A DNA stretch of 64,000 nucleotides. Origin: Asaia krungthepensis NRIC 0535. Lineage in GTDB: Bacteria; Pseudomonadota; Alphaproteobacteria; Acetobacterales; Acetobacteraceae. Every line of letters starts with the position of its first letter. Within the stretch, counting starts at the first letter, position 1. The translations under genes and the position numbers were made by a program. The notes under the pieces were generated by a model. That model had not been told where the DNA came from, made no database searches, and was given only the letters and a program-made list of their open reading frames with translations. Shown here piece by piece: positions 1 to 9,078 of the stretch. The DNA lies in the NCBI RefSeq assembly GCF_025995175.1, contig NZ_BAPV01000009.1, positions 1 to 64,000 on the forward strand, in the 5' to 3' direction.

Positions 1-1
1 G

Positions 2-217
2 GCTGCATCTCAGGAAGCGCCGCGTCAAGAAGCCGCGCCGAAGCAGGAAGCCCGCGCGGAGCGTGGTTCTGTGGCCCCTACCTCGTCCTTCGATCACGAT
101 ACGCCGCGTACCGGGTTCGGCCACGAAACGCCTGCCTTCATGCTTCTGCCGCGCCGCAATCGGCGTATCGAGCAGGACGAGCAGGTCGGACCGATCCAGC
201 ATCGCGGCACAGTCTGA
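2..217 (+). CDS. C-terminal fragment of an unidentified protein, possibly a DEAD-box RNA helicase tail
   Basis: An open frame enters from the left edge and runs 71 codons to a TGA, ending six bases before the next gene's ATG. The visible part is hydrophilic and low-complexity, rich in Ala, Gln, Glu and Arg, then has a short segment reading GFGHETPAFMLLPRR and a charged end. Basic, disordered tails ending in a PAF(M/L)L motif occur in alphaproteobacterial DEAD-box RNA helicases, so that is my best guess. No catalytic domain is inside the window, so the identity cannot be verified here. The tight spacing suggests co-transcription with the following RNA methyltransferase, which would fit an RNA-related role. 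Confidence 0.45.
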   Translation, partial: AASQEAPRQEAAPKQEARAERGSVAPTSSFDHDTPRTGFGHETPAFMLLPRRNRRIEQDEQVGPIQHRGTV

Positions 218-223
218 TCCCTG

Positions 224-1510
224 ATGCCCAGTATCGTTGAAGCCGAGATTCGCGCCTTTGGCGCGAATGGCGACGGGCTTGTGCTGATTGATGACAAGCC
301 CGCCTACATTCCCTATGCCGTGCCGGGTGACCGGATGCGTCTTCGGGTGGGGGATGACCGGCATGTCGAAGTGCTCGACCTTCTTTCCCCTTCCCCTGAA
401 CGCGTATCCCCCGTCTGCGCGCTCTTCGGGCAGTGCGGCGGTTGTTCCATGCAGACCACCGCCCTCCCCGCATTGCTCGAATGGAAGACCGGGCTCGTAC
501 GCCATGCTTTGGAGCGGGCAGGCTTCCGTACACTCCCGCGTGTCGCCTCCGTTCAGGTCCCTCCGGAGACGCGCCGCCGTATCGATCTGGCCTTCCAGCG
601 TCAGCCAGGACGACTCGTTCTCGGGCTCCATCGTCGCCATGGCGATGTCGTCGACATGACGGAGTGCCATGTCGTGCATCCTGCACTCCTGGCCCTGCTC
701 GATCCGCTGCGCCACGTCCTGTCTTCGCTCGGCGCAGTGACAGGAGGCGGTGATCTCCAGATCAATCTCTATAGTTCGGGTCCGGATATCCTGCTCTCGA
801 CCGATTCTGCGCTGGCGCCGACCGACCGGGTCAAACTCGCGGCGTTCGGGCGGGATCACAGGATTCCCCGCATCTCATGGAAGTCGAAGCGCCGCCCCGA
901 GCAGGGATTCGAGATCGTCGCTCAGCAGGGACCCGTGTTCCATGCGTTCGGTGCGGTCAAGCTGTGCCCGCCTCCTGGCGGGTTCCTGCAAGCGACGGAA
1001 CAGAGTGAAAACGCCATTGCTCAGTCGGTGCTCAATGCGCTGCCGTCGCTGAACAGGCGCGATCCGATCATTGAGCTCTTTGCGGGTTTCGGAACGCTGA
1101 CAGTTCCCATGGCCCAGAAAGGGCGCGTTCTCGCTTATGAGGGGCATTTCGAGGCGATCTCAGCCCTCAAATCTGGGGCTGTCGGTCAGAGAATCGAGAC
1201 GACGCATCGCGATCTCACACGCCAGCCCCTGATCGCCAAGGAATTTGCCAAGGCGCGCGTCGTCGTGCTCGATCCGCCCCATGCGGGAGCGCTGATCCAG
1301 ATGGACCATATCGCGCGTTCCGCTGTCGAAGACATTGTCTATGTAAGTTGCAACCCGCAGGCGCTTCAGAGAGACTCTGCTCTTCTGCAGAAAGCGGGAT
1401 ACGAGGTGCTGTCCGTCTCGGTTATCGACCAGTTCCTCTGGTCTACGGAAGCTGAAGCCGTTGTCAGCTTCACAAAAAGCAAAAAGAGACTTTCACGTCG
1501 TCAGACGTGA
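224..1510 (+). CDS. RNA m5U methyltransferase, RlmD/TrmA family (Fe-S type)
   Basis: A 428-residue SAM-dependent enzyme of the family that methylates C5 of uridine in rRNA or tRNA. An N-terminal TRAM-like region (about 1-60) is followed by a cysteine set typical of the 4Fe-4S RlmD/RlmC branch: C-x5-CGGC near residues 66-74 and a fourth Cys in MTECHVVHP. The SAM-binding loop reads ELFAGFGTL, and the catalytic region reads VVLDPPHAG then VYVSCNPQAL, where the Cys is the expected nucleophile. The start is the ATG just after the upstream stop. I see no clear Shine-Dalgarno, which suggests translational coupling. Its last codons overlap the convergent sufA gene by 10 bp. The exact target (23S U1939, U747 or another site) cannot be read from sequence. 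Confidence 0.88.
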   Translation: MPSIVEAEIRAFGANGDGLVLIDDKPAYIPYAVPGDRMRLRVGDDRHVEVLDLLSPSPERVSPVCALFGQCGGCSMQTTALPALLEWKTGLVRHALERAGFRTLPRVASVQVPPETRRRIDLAFQRQPGRLVLGLHRRHGDVVDMTECHVVHPALLALLDPLRHVLSSLGAVTGGGDLQINLYSSGPDILLSTDSALAPTDRVKLAAFGRDHRIPRISWKSKRRPEQGFEIVAQQGPVFHAFGAVKLCPPPGGFLQATEQSENAIAQSVLNALPSLNRRDPIIELFAGFGTLTVPMAQKGRVLAYEGHFEAISALKSGAVGQRIETTHRDLTRQPLIAKEFAKARVVVLDPPHAGALIQMDHIARSAVEDIVYVSCNPQALQRDSALLQKAGYEVLSVSVIDQFLWSTEAEAVVSFTKSKKRLSRRQT

Positions 1511-1513
1511 AAG
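1490..1513 (-). terminator. Hairpin spanning both convergent stop codons, likely suf operon terminator
   Basis: A perfect 10-bp stem (ctttcacgtc / gacgtgaaag) with a gtca loop covers the overlapping ends of the RNA methyltransferase and sufA genes. Read leftward it is followed by TCTCTTTTT, so it should work as an intrinsic terminator for the suf operon. Read rightward there is no T run. It lies inside the coding end of the methyltransferase gene. Confidence 0.6.
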
Positions 1514-1884
1514 CTCTCACCGCACCCGCAGCGGCCCTTTTCATTGGGATTGGTGAAGGTGAAGCCTGATTCGAGATCCTTGACCTCGTAATCCATCACC
1601 GTCCCGATCAGAAACAGGGTCGCCTTGCGATCGACCAGCACGTCCACCCCATGATCAGTCACACGCTCATCACCGGGCAGGGCTGCGTCGACGAAACTCA
1701 TGTCGTAAGACATGCCCGAGCATCCACGCGTGTTCACTCCGATACGCAGAAGCTGGCCCTTGTTTGCGCCTTCATACAGTTTCTTCAAACGTGAGGCTGC
1801 ACGCTCGGTCATTTGCATGAGAGGGGGCAACGCCCGGGGGACCGCGACCTTGATCGGGGCCTGTTCTGTCTGTGTCGCGCTCAT
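1501..1884 (-). CDS. sufA: SufA-type A-type Fe-S carrier/scaffold protein
   Basis: A 127-residue HesB/IscA-family protein. It carries the three conserved cysteines of A-type carriers: one in RGCSGMSYDM and two in the C-terminal GRCGCGESF. These ligate an Fe-S cluster or iron for transfer to apo-proteins. The first ~30 residues (Gln/Pro/Ala-rich) are poorly conserved. A longer in-frame start exists inside sufT, but I chose the ATG preceded by GGGAAAC because it gives normal family length and leaves only a 14-bp gap to sufT. It is the last gene of the suf operon and converges with, and overlaps, the upstream RNA methyltransferase gene. Confidence 0.9.
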   Translation of the reverse strand: MSATQTEQAPIKVAVPRALPPLMQMTERAASRLKKLYEGANKGQLLRIGVNTRGCSGMSYDMSFVDAALPGDERVTDHGVDVLVDRKATLFLIGTVMDYEVKDLESGFTFTNPNEKGRCGCGESFHV

Positions 1885-1898
1885 ACTCGTTTCCCTGT

Positions 1899-2279
1899 TC
1901 AGAACATGTTCAATGCAAGCCGGGCATCGTCGCTCATGCGGCTCATATCCCATGGCGGATCCCAGACGATAGCGACGCTGGCCTTGCTCACCCCGGGAAG
2001 AGCGGCCACGGCCTCGCGCACCTGCTCCGGCAGTTCCTGCGCGCTCGGACAATTGGGAGCCGTAAGCGTCATTTCAATATCGACGCGCCCATCATCATGC
2101 AGATCGATCGCATAGATGAGCCCCAGTTCGTAGATATTGACCGGGATTTCCGGGTCATAGACCGTGGCAATGGCGGAAATGACGCTATCCTCATCGGGAA
2201 CACCGGCCTGGTCTGCAGCAACGGTTTCCTCAGGCGGAGCGCCGAGCGGTCTGGTCAGGATGTGACCCTCTTCAGACAT
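1899..2279 (-). CDS. sufT: SufT family (DUF59/MIP18) Fe-S cluster assembly protein
   Basis: A 126-residue protein dominated by a DUF59/MIP18 domain (about residues 28-115). The features are YDPEIPVNIYELGLIY, then TLTAPNCPSAQELP with the family's conserved cysteine, and an ending of DPPWDMSRMSDDAR typical of SufT/PaaD proteins. SufT proteins assist maturation or trafficking of Fe-S clusters and are commonly found in suf operons of bacteria lacking the full Isc set. It lies 16 bp downstream of sufS and 14 bp upstream of sufA, in the same orientation. Confidence 0.9.
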   Translation of the reverse strand: MSEEGHILTRPLGAPPEETVAADQAGVPDEDSVISAIATVYDPEIPVNIYELGLIYAIDLHDDGRVDIEMTLTAPNCPSAQELPEQVREAVAALPGVSKASVAIVWDPPWDMSRMSDDARLALNMF

Positions 2280-2295
2280 GAATGACCTCCCTCAA

Positions 2296-3528
2296 TCAGA
2301 CCAGCATCTGTCGGGCGCGCGCAACGCCCTTGACCAGTGCATCAATATCGTCGCGTGTGGTGTAAACGCCAAAGCTCGCCCTCGCTGTGGCAGTAAGCCC
2401 GAGCCGACGGATCAGCGGCTCGGCGCAATGCTGCCCGGCGCGTATGGCGATGCCCTGGCGATCCAGCAGAACCGCCAGATCATGTGGGTGCGCCCCGTCG
2501 ACAATGAAAGAGACGACCCCGCCCTGATCGACAGGCGCGCCCACGAGCTTTACACCCTCACTGCCGCCCAGCACGTCACGCGTATAGGCCACGAGTGCCT
2601 TTTCATGCGCGGTGATCGCTTCGGCACCCAACTCTTCCATGAAGGCGAGCGCCGCGCCGAGCCCGATGACTTCGATGATCGGCGGCGTCCCTGCCTCGAA
2701 TTTATGCGGCAGCCCGGCCCAGCTCGATTTCTCGAAGCTGACGCTCTCGATCATCTCCCCACCCCCCAGGAAAGGCGGCATGGCATCGAGCAGCTCGGAC
2801 CGGCCCCAGAGCACCCCGATGCCGGTCGGGCCATAGAGCTTGTGCCCCGTGCAGACAAAGAAATCCGCTCCGAGCGCCTGAACATCAATGGCACGATGCA
2901 CGGCTGACTGCGACCCATCGAGCAGGATCTTCGCGCCATGCGCGTGGGCCAGACGCGCCAGTTCATGTGCCGGCGTCAGCGTCCCCAGAACATTCGACAT
3001 ATGGGTGATGGCCACGAGCCCGACACGTCCGTCCGAGAGCAGGCTCTCGTAAGCGTCGAGGTCAAGATCCCCGGTCTCGGTAATCGGCGCCACGCGGAGT
3101 TCCAGCCCGGCACGATCGCGCAGCATCTGCCACGGAACGAGATTGGAATGATGCTCCAGCTCGGAAATCAGGATCGCCTGACCCGGCTTCAGCAACGCGC
3201 CATAGGAATGGGCTACGAGGTTGATGGCCTCGGTGCTGTTCCGCGTGAAAATGATCTCACGGCGATCCGGCGCCTTGAGAAACCGTGCGACCTGGGTACG
3301 CACCGACTCATAGGCTTCGGTGGTACGCTCACTCATCCAGTGCAGGCCGCGATGAATGTTCGCATATTGGTGCTGCATGGCCCGAGCCATGGCCGCAATC
3401 ACGCTCTCCGGCTTCTGAGCCGAGGCCGCGCTGTCCAGGAAGACCAGCGGACGGCCATGCACTGTCTCAGACAAGATCGGAAACCGGTCTCGCAAGGACG
3501 CGAAACGGTCAAGCACGTCTCCTGACAT
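2296..3528 (-). CDS. sufS: Cysteine desulfurase SufS
   Basis: A 410-residue class-V aminotransferase fold, PLP-dependent. It removes sulfur from cysteine, producing alanine and an enzyme persulfide for cluster assembly. The PLP lysine sits in CTGHKLYGPTGIG (about residue 225). The catalytic cysteine sits in RAGQHCAEPL (about residue 362), the group-II (SufS) arrangement. The start is the ATG preceded by GGAAGGG, two bases after the sufD stop; a start eight codons further upstream would overlap sufD. I saw no sufE or sufU gene in the operon, so the sulfur-accepting partner is either elsewhere or not needed. Confidence 0.93.
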   Translation of the reverse strand: MSGDVLDRFASLRDRFPILSETVHGRPLVFLDSAASAQKPESVIAAMARAMQHQYANIHRGLHWMSERTTEAYESVRTQVARFLKAPDRREIIFTRNSTEAINLVAHSYGALLKPGQAILISELEHHSNLVPWQMLRDRAGLELRVAPITETGDLDLDAYESLLSDGRVGLVAITHMSNVLGTLTPAHELARLAHAHGAKILLDGSQSAVHRAIDVQALGADFFVCTGHKLYGPTGIGVLWGRSELLDAMPPFLGGGEMIESVSFEKSSWAGLPHKFEAGTPPIIEVIGLGAALAFMEELGAEAITAHEKALVAYTRDVLGGSEGVKLVGAPVDQGGVVSFIVDGAHPHDLAVLLDRQGIAIRAGQHCAEPLIRRLGLTATARASFGVYTTRDDIDALVKGVARARQMLV

Positions 3529-3530
3529 GA

Positions 3531-4748
3531 TCACCCTTCCCTGTTCAGCCACCAGGCTTCGACACGCTGGTCCAGAAGGGCATAGGCAGCCTCATCGGTG
3601 ACCAGAGAGAGCGCATCGAGCAGGAAGGCCCGGACGAGCATGGCTTTCGCGGTGTCGTACGGCACGCCACGCGCCCGCAGATAAAAAAGCTGCTCGTCAT
3701 CGAGTGCGCCCACAGTAGCACCGTGGCTGCACTTGACGTCATCAGCGTAAATCTCGAGCTCGGGCTTGCTGTCGATCTGCGCCTTTTCGGACAGAAGCAG
3801 CGCCTGATTCATTTGATAGCCATCAGTCTTCTGGGCGATGCGATCGACATAGATCTTACCCTGAAAAACACCATGCGCCGCATCCATCAGCACGTTCTTG
3901 ACTGTCTGACGAGAATTGCAGTCCGGTGCAGCATGGGTGATGACGGAGGTCAGATCAGCGTGCTGCGTACCAGCCAGAAGCTGCGCCGCATTCACATGCA
4001 CAGTCGCATGCTTGCCGCCCAGATGCGCCAGAACCTCGTGGCGCGACAGCCTGGAGCCAAGCGTCAGGGTGAAGCTGTCATAAGTGCCGTGTTCGGCAAT
4101 GCTCGCATTCACAAGCGTCAGATTCGTAGCCCGCACATCGTCCTGCTGGACACGCAGATGGGTCAGGTGAGCCCCTTCGGCCACGGATACCGTCAGAGAC
4201 GGATTGGCCAGATAGGCGCCCTCACCCGACTGGATATCGAGAAGAGTCAGGGTCGCCTCTTTTTCAAGCGTGACCTGATGCGCGAGATGCGTCGAAACTG
4301 GCTCCTCCCCTGAAACTAAGGAGACGAGACAGATCTGACCGGCCTCAACCCCTGCAGGTACTGTCAGGGACAGACCCGGCTGCTGCAGGGCGCTGTTGAG
4401 AACGCTGAGCGGACGGTCCGCCAGAAGCGGCGCGTCGGGTGCGGTCAGGATGACCGCCTCGGGGAGGCGCGTCAGCTCGGGAACAAGCACGCCGTTGACG
4501 AACACGACACGAAAGCCGCTGCGGGCCTCGGGAGCAAGACGCGCCAGAAGGGCTTCCGCCTCACCCAGCGAAACGTGCGCAGGCGGCTCGAACCCGATGC
4601 GGTCAACATCGCGCAGCGGTGTATAGCGCCATGCCTCGAGACGACGCTGGGGCAGACCCTGACGAGCCAGAAGCTCTCTCGCTTCGCCTTCATGGGCTCG
4701 TGCGAGAAAAGACCCGAGTGCAGGCGATAAAGCGACGCTTTCGCTCAT
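3531..4748 (-). CDS. sufD: Fe-S cluster assembly scaffold subunit SufD
   Basis: A 405-residue SufB/SufD-fold protein, partner of SufB in the SufBC2D scaffold. The C-terminal half shows the family hallmark of a right-handed beta-helix region followed by DVKCSHGATVGALDDEQLFYLRARG. It also carries the conserved helical end (AKAMLVRAFL). The N-terminus contains LPQRRLEAWRYTPLRD, typical of SufD. Its ATG overlaps the sufC stop by 4 bp, indicating translational coupling, and its stop lies 2 bp from the sufS start. Confidence 0.93.
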   Translation of the reverse strand: MSESVALSPALGSFLARAHEGEARELLARQGLPQRRLEAWRYTPLRDVDRIGFEPPAHVSLGEAEALLARLAPEARSGFRVVFVNGVLVPELTRLPEAVILTAPDAPLLADRPLSVLNSALQQPGLSLTVPAGVEAGQICLVSLVSGEEPVSTHLAHQVTLEKEATLTLLDIQSGEGAYLANPSLTVSVAEGAHLTHLRVQQDDVRATNLTLVNASIAEHGTYDSFTLTLGSRLSRHEVLAHLGGKHATVHVNAAQLLAGTQHADLTSVITHAAPDCNSRQTVKNVLMDAAHGVFQGKIYVDRIAQKTDGYQMNQALLLSEKAQIDSKPELEIYADDVKCSHGATVGALDDEQLFYLRARGVPYDTAKAMLVRAFLLDALSLVTDEAAYALLDQRVEAWWLNREG

Positions 4749-5515
4749 GCCACCGCCTCGAGATATTGCTGATAGCCCTGTGCCTCAAGCGCCAGCGCGA
4801 CCTCGGCACCGCCACTATGGATGATCCGGCCCTTGGCCATGACATGCACGCGATCCGGCTTGATGTAATCGAGCAGACGCTGGTGATGCGTGATGATGAG
4901 CGCGGAGAAATCAGGCCCACGCAGGCTGTTCACGCCCTCGGCCACGATACGCAGTGCATCGATGTCGAGTCCGCTATCCGTTTCGTCGAGGATCGCGAAT
5001 TTCGGGCGCAGCATACGCATCTGCAGCACCTCGTTGCGCTTCTTTTCGCCGCCGGAGAAACCGACATTCACGTTGCGCTTGAGCATCTCGTCCGACATGT
5101 GGAGATGCTTCGTTTCCGCACGCACAGCCTTCAGGAAGCCTACGGCATCCAGTTCGTCTTCCTTGCGGGCGCGACGCACGGCGTTCACCGCGGTACGCAG
5201 GAAATTGGCGTTGTTCACACCCGGCAGTTCCACAGGCGCCTGAAACGCCAGAAAGACGCCGAGAGCCGCACGCTCTTCCGGCTCGAGAGCGAGCAGATCC
5301 TCGCCCATGAAATGCGCGCTGCCGCCCGTCACTTCGTAATCCTCGCGCCCGGCAAGCACGTAGGACAAGGTGGATTTGCCCGACCCGTTCGGCCCCATGA
5401 TCGCATGGATCTCGCCCTTGGGCACATCGAGATCCAGACCGCGCAGAATCTCCTTGGGGGTTCCGTTATCGTCGATCTGCGCACAGAGACCGGAAATTTT
5501 CAGAAAATCATTCAT
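4745..5515 (-). CDS. sufC: Fe-S cluster assembly ATPase SufC
   Basis: A 256-residue ABC-type ATPase without membrane domains. Walker A reads GPNGSGKST, the signature FSGGEKKRNEVLQM and Walker B AILDETDSGLD. The E-T-D-S-G-L-D ending and the tolerant signature are characteristic of SufC rather than transporters. It binds SufB and SufD and powers cluster formation. It sits between sufB (11 bp gap) and sufD (4 bp overlap). Confidence 0.96.
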   Translation of the reverse strand: MNDFLKISGLCAQIDDNGTPKEILRGLDLDVPKGEIHAIMGPNGSGKSTLSYVLAGREDYEVTGGSAHFMGEDLLALEPEERAALGVFLAFQAPVELPGVNNANFLRTAVNAVRRARKEDELDAVGFLKAVRAETKHLHMSDEMLKRNVNVGFSGGEKKRNEVLQMRMLRPKFAILDETDSGLDIDALRIVAEGVNSLRGPDFSALIITHHQRLLDYIKPDRVHVMAKGRIIHSGGAEVALALEAQGYQQYLEAVA

Positions 5516-5526
5516 GTTGCGGCTCT

Positions 5527-7014
5527 TTACCCGACGCTACCTTCAAGACTGAGTTGCAGGAGCTTCTGCGCTTCCACTGCAAACTCCATGGGGAGTTCCT
5601 TCAGGACATCCTTGCAGAACCCGTTGACGATCAGACCCACGGCGTCCTCTTCGGAGAGGCCGCGCGAGCGACAATAGAAAAGCTGGTCTTCGGAAATCTT
5701 CGAGGTTGTCGCTTCATGCTCGACGCGTGCCGTCATGTTGCGGTTCTCGATATACGGCACCGTATGGGCGCCACACTGATCGCCGATTAGGAGGCTGTCG
5801 CACTGCGTGAAGTTACGCGCGCCGCGTGCCTTGGGCATCATGCGCACCAGACCGCGATAGGTACTGTCCGAATGACCCGCTGAGATGGTCTTGGCAATGA
5901 TGGTCGAGCGCGTGTTCGGCGCCAGATGGATCATCTTGGTGCCCGTATCGGCCTGCTGGCGATTATTGGTCACGGCAACCGAGTAGAATTCGCCCACCGA
6001 GCCCTCGCCTGCGAGAATGCAGGACGGATATTTCCAGGTGATGGCAGAGCCCGTCTCGACCTGTGTCCAGGAAATCTTGGCGTTGCGGCCACGGCATGCG
6101 CCGCGCTTGGTCACGAAATTATAGATGCCGCCCTTGCCGTTTTCATCACCTGGGTACCAGTTCTGCACCGTCGAATATTTGATAGTAGCGTCGTTCATCG
6201 CCACCAGTTCGACCACGGCTGCATGAAGCTGGTTCTCGTCGCGCATGGGCGCCGTGCACCCTTCGAGATAGGAAACGGTCGCGCGGTCCTCGCAGATGAT
6301 CAAAGTCCGCTCGAACTGCCCTGTGTTGCGGGCATTGATGCGGAAATAGGTCGAGAGCTCCATCGGACACCGCACGCCCTCCGGCACATAGACGAAAGAG
6401 CCATCCGTGAAGACAGCCGAATTCAGGGCTGCAAAGAAATTATCGCTGACCGGCACGACGGAACCGAGATAACGCTTCACGAGCTCGGGATGCTCGCGAA
6501 TGGCATCCGAGATCGGGCAAAAGATCACCCCGGCCTCTTCCAGCGTCTTGCGGAAAGTCGTCACAACCGAGACGGAGTCGAACACCGCATCTACGGCCAC
6601 AGGCAGCCGCTCGGCCTGATCGGCTCCTTCAACACCGGCCAGGATGGCCTGTTCATGAAGCGGGATACCGAGCTTTTCGTAGGTGCGTAGCAGCTCGGGA
6701 TCGACTTCTTCCAGCGATTTCGGACCGGGCTTCTTCTTCGGCTCGGCGAAGTAGAAAGCGTCCTGATAGTCGATGGCGGGATATTCCGGCTTCTGCCATG
6801 TGGGTTCTTCCATCGCCTGCCAGGCGCGGAAAGCCTGCAGGCGCCAGTCGAGCATCCATTCAGGCTCCTGCTTGCGCGCAGAGATGAAGCGGATGGTTTC
6901 CTCGCTCAGCCCCTTGGGCGCGAACTCCATCTCGATATCGGTCTCGAAGCCCCATTTATAGGTCGACTGGCCAAGGGTTTCGACGGCTTCGCGTGTTTCG
7001 GTTACGGCTGGCAT
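5527..7014 (-). CDS. sufB: Fe-S cluster assembly scaffold subunit SufB
   Basis: A 495-residue SufB. Clear family markers include [27 protein letters not shown], the cysteine in [10 protein letters not shown] and [20 protein letters not shown] at the C-terminal end. It forms the scaffold with SufC and SufD on which the Fe-S cluster is built. Its ATG lies one base after the stop of the Rrf2 regulator, so it is the first structural gene of the operon. Length matches typical alphaproteobacterial SufB. Confidence 0.96.
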   Translation of the reverse strand: MPAVTETREAVETLGQSTYKWGFETDIEMEFAPKGLSEETIRFISARKQEPEWMLDWRLQAFRAWQAMEEPTWQKPEYPAIDYQDAFYFAEPKKKPGPKSLEEVDPELLRTYEKLGIPLHEQAILAGVEGADQAERLPVAVDAVFDSVSVVTTFRKTLEEAGVIFCPISDAIREHPELVKRYLGSVVPVSDNFFAALNSAVFTDGSFVYVPEGVRCPMELSTYFRINARNTGQFERTLIICEDRATVSYLEGCTAPMRDENQLHAAVVELVAMNDATIKYSTVQNWYPGDENGKGGIYNFVTKRGACRGRNAKISWTQVETGSAITWKYPSCILAGEGSVGEFYSVAVTNNRQQADTGTKMIHLAPNTRSTIIAKTISAGHSDSTYRGLVRMMPKARGARNFTQCDSLLIGDQCGAHTVPYIENRNMTARVEHEATTSKISEDQLFYCRSRGLSEEDAVGLIVNGFCKDVLKELPMEFAVEAQKLLQLSLEGSVG

Positions 7015-7015
7015 G

Positions 7016-7495
7016 TCATCCCTCCCCGGCAGGCTGATGATCCGGCATATGGTCCGGGGCCACGCATCGCGACGCAGGCATGATGCTGCCTGACAGATGG
7101 GCGCGGCTCATATCGGCTAGATTGATGGATTCGAGCGTCGAACGGATGGCCTTGTTGACCATGTCCCACTGTCCGGAAGAGAGCGCGCAAAGCGATTTGG
7201 CCTCACAAAGGCGCCCTTCGACACAGGCGGTGAGCGCGATCGGCCCGTCGACCGACGTGATCACGGCGGCGATCGAGATATCGGAGAGCGAACGCGCCAG
7301 GCGATAGCCGCCACGAGCCCCACGATGCGAGGCAACGAGACCATCGGCCGCGAGACCCTTCAGCAATTTCGCGACAGTCGGCTCCGGCACACCCGTGGCA
7401 CCCGCAAGCGCGGTAGCCGTCACGAGCGTGTCCTGTTGGCCAAGCTGCACGAGCAGAACCGTAGCGTAATCAGCGAGTTTCGATAACCTGAGCAT
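7016..7495 (-). CDS. Rrf2 family SUF-system regulator (IscR/SufR-like)
   Basis: A 159-residue winged-helix Rrf2 protein (DNA-binding part about 1-80: [10 protein letters not shown], then [13 protein letters not shown]). Three cysteines are spaced C-x5-C-x5-C ([13 protein letters not shown]), the IscR-type cluster-ligand spacing, so it probably carries an Fe-S cluster and senses cluster or iron status. It is the promoter-proximal gene of the suf operon and probably autoregulates it. The last ~25 residues are not conserved-looking. Whether it represses or activates is not visible. Confidence 0.9.
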   Translation of the reverse strand: MLRLSKLADYATVLLVQLGQQDTLVTATALAGATGVPEPTVAKLLKGLAADGLVASHRGARGGYRLARSLSDISIAAVITSVDGPIALTACVEGRLCEAKSLCALSSGQWDMVNKAIRSTLESINLADMSRAHLSGSIMPASRCVAPDHMPDHQPAGEG

Positions 7496-7534
7496 TCTGC
7501 TCCCTCGATCAGTTCCGCATGAACAGAAATTAAA

Positions 7535-7548
7535 GACCTAAATGGTGC
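7535..7548. promoter_or_regulatory. Possible operator upstream of the suf operon
   Basis: A short dyad ACC-taaat-GGT (within gacctaaatggtgc) lies about 40 bp upstream of the regulator start, in an AT-rich stretch that must contain the suf promoter. Position and symmetry fit an Rrf2-type operator, but the match is short and I claim no consensus. Confidence 0.3.
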
Positions 7549-7625
7549 TATTTTTCTAGCAGATGCGCGCGCGAGGGCGCTGCGTCAACCCTTTTCGCCT
7601 TTTGTGATGCCGATAAAAACAGGGT

Positions 7626-8957
7626 TCAGCCGAGATGGCCGAAACACAGCCTCATGAGCATGTCCAGAACGGCCCCGACCACGAAGCCGACAAGCGTGCC
7701 GTTGATACGGATGTATTGCAGGTCGCGTCCGACGCGCTGCTCCAGCCGCGCCGAAAGCTCCTTCGGGTCCCAGCGCTCCATGACCGAGGCGATATAGACC
7801 GCAAGCTTGTCGCGCAGCGAAGGCAGGATACGGACGAGCGTGGTCTTGAGCGTCTGCTCCAGCCGCGCCCGCATGGCGGGATCATGATCGAGCTGATCGG
7901 CCAGGCTCAGCAACGCCGCCTCGATGACACTGCGGCTCCATCCGTCCTCACAGGCCAGATCGGCCTCGGCCAGTCCCCTGAAGCGCTGCCATATCTCGGA
8001 CCACCACAGCTTCAGGCTGTCATGACCCAGATAGCCCGATATCGCATCGCCAAACCGCGCCCGTCGCTCCGGGTCTTCTTCCAGACGGTCTATCTCCTGC
8101 CTGATCCACCCGGTGAATCCCTCGCGCAGCTCCGAGTCCTGCGGGTCTATCCGCTCCAGTTCGAGATAGAGCGCTGTGATCACGCGATTGGCAACGGAGG
8201 GGCCAATGGCCCAGCCGATCATGCGCCCCCCCTGCTCGCGCACGCGCTCCTCGATAAAGCTGCGCAGCGTGGCCTCGCGCTTCTGCACGCCGAGCTTGAA
8301 CCGCTCGAGCAGGGCAGACAGAACTTCCTGATGCAGTTCATTATCGACCAGCGCCCGGAGCGCCCTGGTCACGACCTTGATCGAGGTTTCGCCGCGCGCC
8401 AGAACAGGCAGCGCCTTGCCTATGGCGGCAGAAGCGCGCCCGTCCTCAAGCCGATCGAGCATGTCGGGCACGCTGCGTCGCAGGGCAGAGGCAGTGGCAT
8501 TGGCCGTACGCGGCTGGCGCAGCAGATTGGCGAGAATGCGCGCCACATCTGCCGAGGCGAGCGCCCGCCCGGCATCTTCTTCCGTGAAGAACTGCGTCGA
8601 GACAAAACGCCCCAGCGCACGGGCCAGCCTCGGCTGCTGGCGGGGCAGAACCGCGGTATGGGGAATGGGCAGCCCTAGAGGGTGGCGAAACAGCGCCGTC
8701 ACCGCAAACCAGTCGGCAATACCGCCGACCACGCCCGCCCGCGCACCCGAGCGCAGCACCTCCAGCAGATAGCTGTCACGCACCCAACCCAGTGCCGGGA
8801 GTCCGGCAGAGATGACCATCAGACCGCCCATCGAGACCAGAAGACCACCCGCCAGACGACGTGAAGCCCTGAGGCTGGCCAGCGCCTCGGCCTCGGTCGC
8901 GGCGGCATCGCTCATACGCTCGGGCGGGATCGACTGATCGGAATTCGGATGATGCAT
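7626..8957 (-). CDS. DUF445 family inner-membrane protein
   Basis: About 443 residues. N-terminal hydrophobic segment LAGGLLVSMGGLMVISAG is followed by the DUF445 block ARAGVVGGIADWFAVTALFRHPLG and the conserved IPHTAVLPRQQPRLARALGRFV. A long helical, charged region follows, and a C-terminal hydrophobic helix (VGFVVGAVLDMLM) ends the protein. This membrane-anchored arrangement is typical of YjiN/DUF445 proteins, whose biochemical role is not established. Two starts are possible: the ATG used here and another 42 bp downstream (MSDAAATEAE). Neither has a strong Shine-Dalgarno. It diverges from the PEP carboxylase gene. Confidence 0.82.
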   Translation of the reverse strand: MHHPNSDQSIPPERMSDAAATEAEALASLRASRRLAGGLLVSMGGLMVISAGLPALGWVRDSYLLEVLRSGARAGVVGGIADWFAVTALFRHPLGLPIPHTAVLPRQQPRLARALGRFVSTQFFTEEDAGRALASADVARILANLLRQPRTANATASALRRSVPDMLDRLEDGRASAAIGKALPVLARGETSIKVVTRALRALVDNELHQEVLSALLERFKLGVQKREATLRSFIEERVREQGGRMIGWAIGPSVANRVITALYLELERIDPQDSELREGFTGWIRQEIDRLEEDPERRARFGDAISGYLGHDSLKLWWSEIWQRFRGLAEADLACEDGWSRSVIEAALLSLADQLDHDPAMRARLEQTLKTTLVRILPSLRDKLAVYIASVMERWDPKELSARLEQRVGRDLQYIRINGTLVGFVVGAVLDMLMRLCFGHLG

Positions 8958-9078
8958 GAAGGATCGATTAGCACCGCCGGAACAAAAAGTCCTGCGCTCC
9001 CGCGATCCTCCATTGCCATTGCCCTGCGGGCATGGAAAACCGGTCACAATCCGTGAACCGACTATAAGCGAGAGTGCC

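Noticed and set aside
4619-5677. A 352-codon frame opposite sufC and the end of sufB
   Set aside because: Shadow of conserved suf genes; no start signal.
7635-8678. A 347-codon frame opposite the DUF445 gene
   Set aside because: Antisense to a recognised family; low-complexity Arg/Gln-rich translation.
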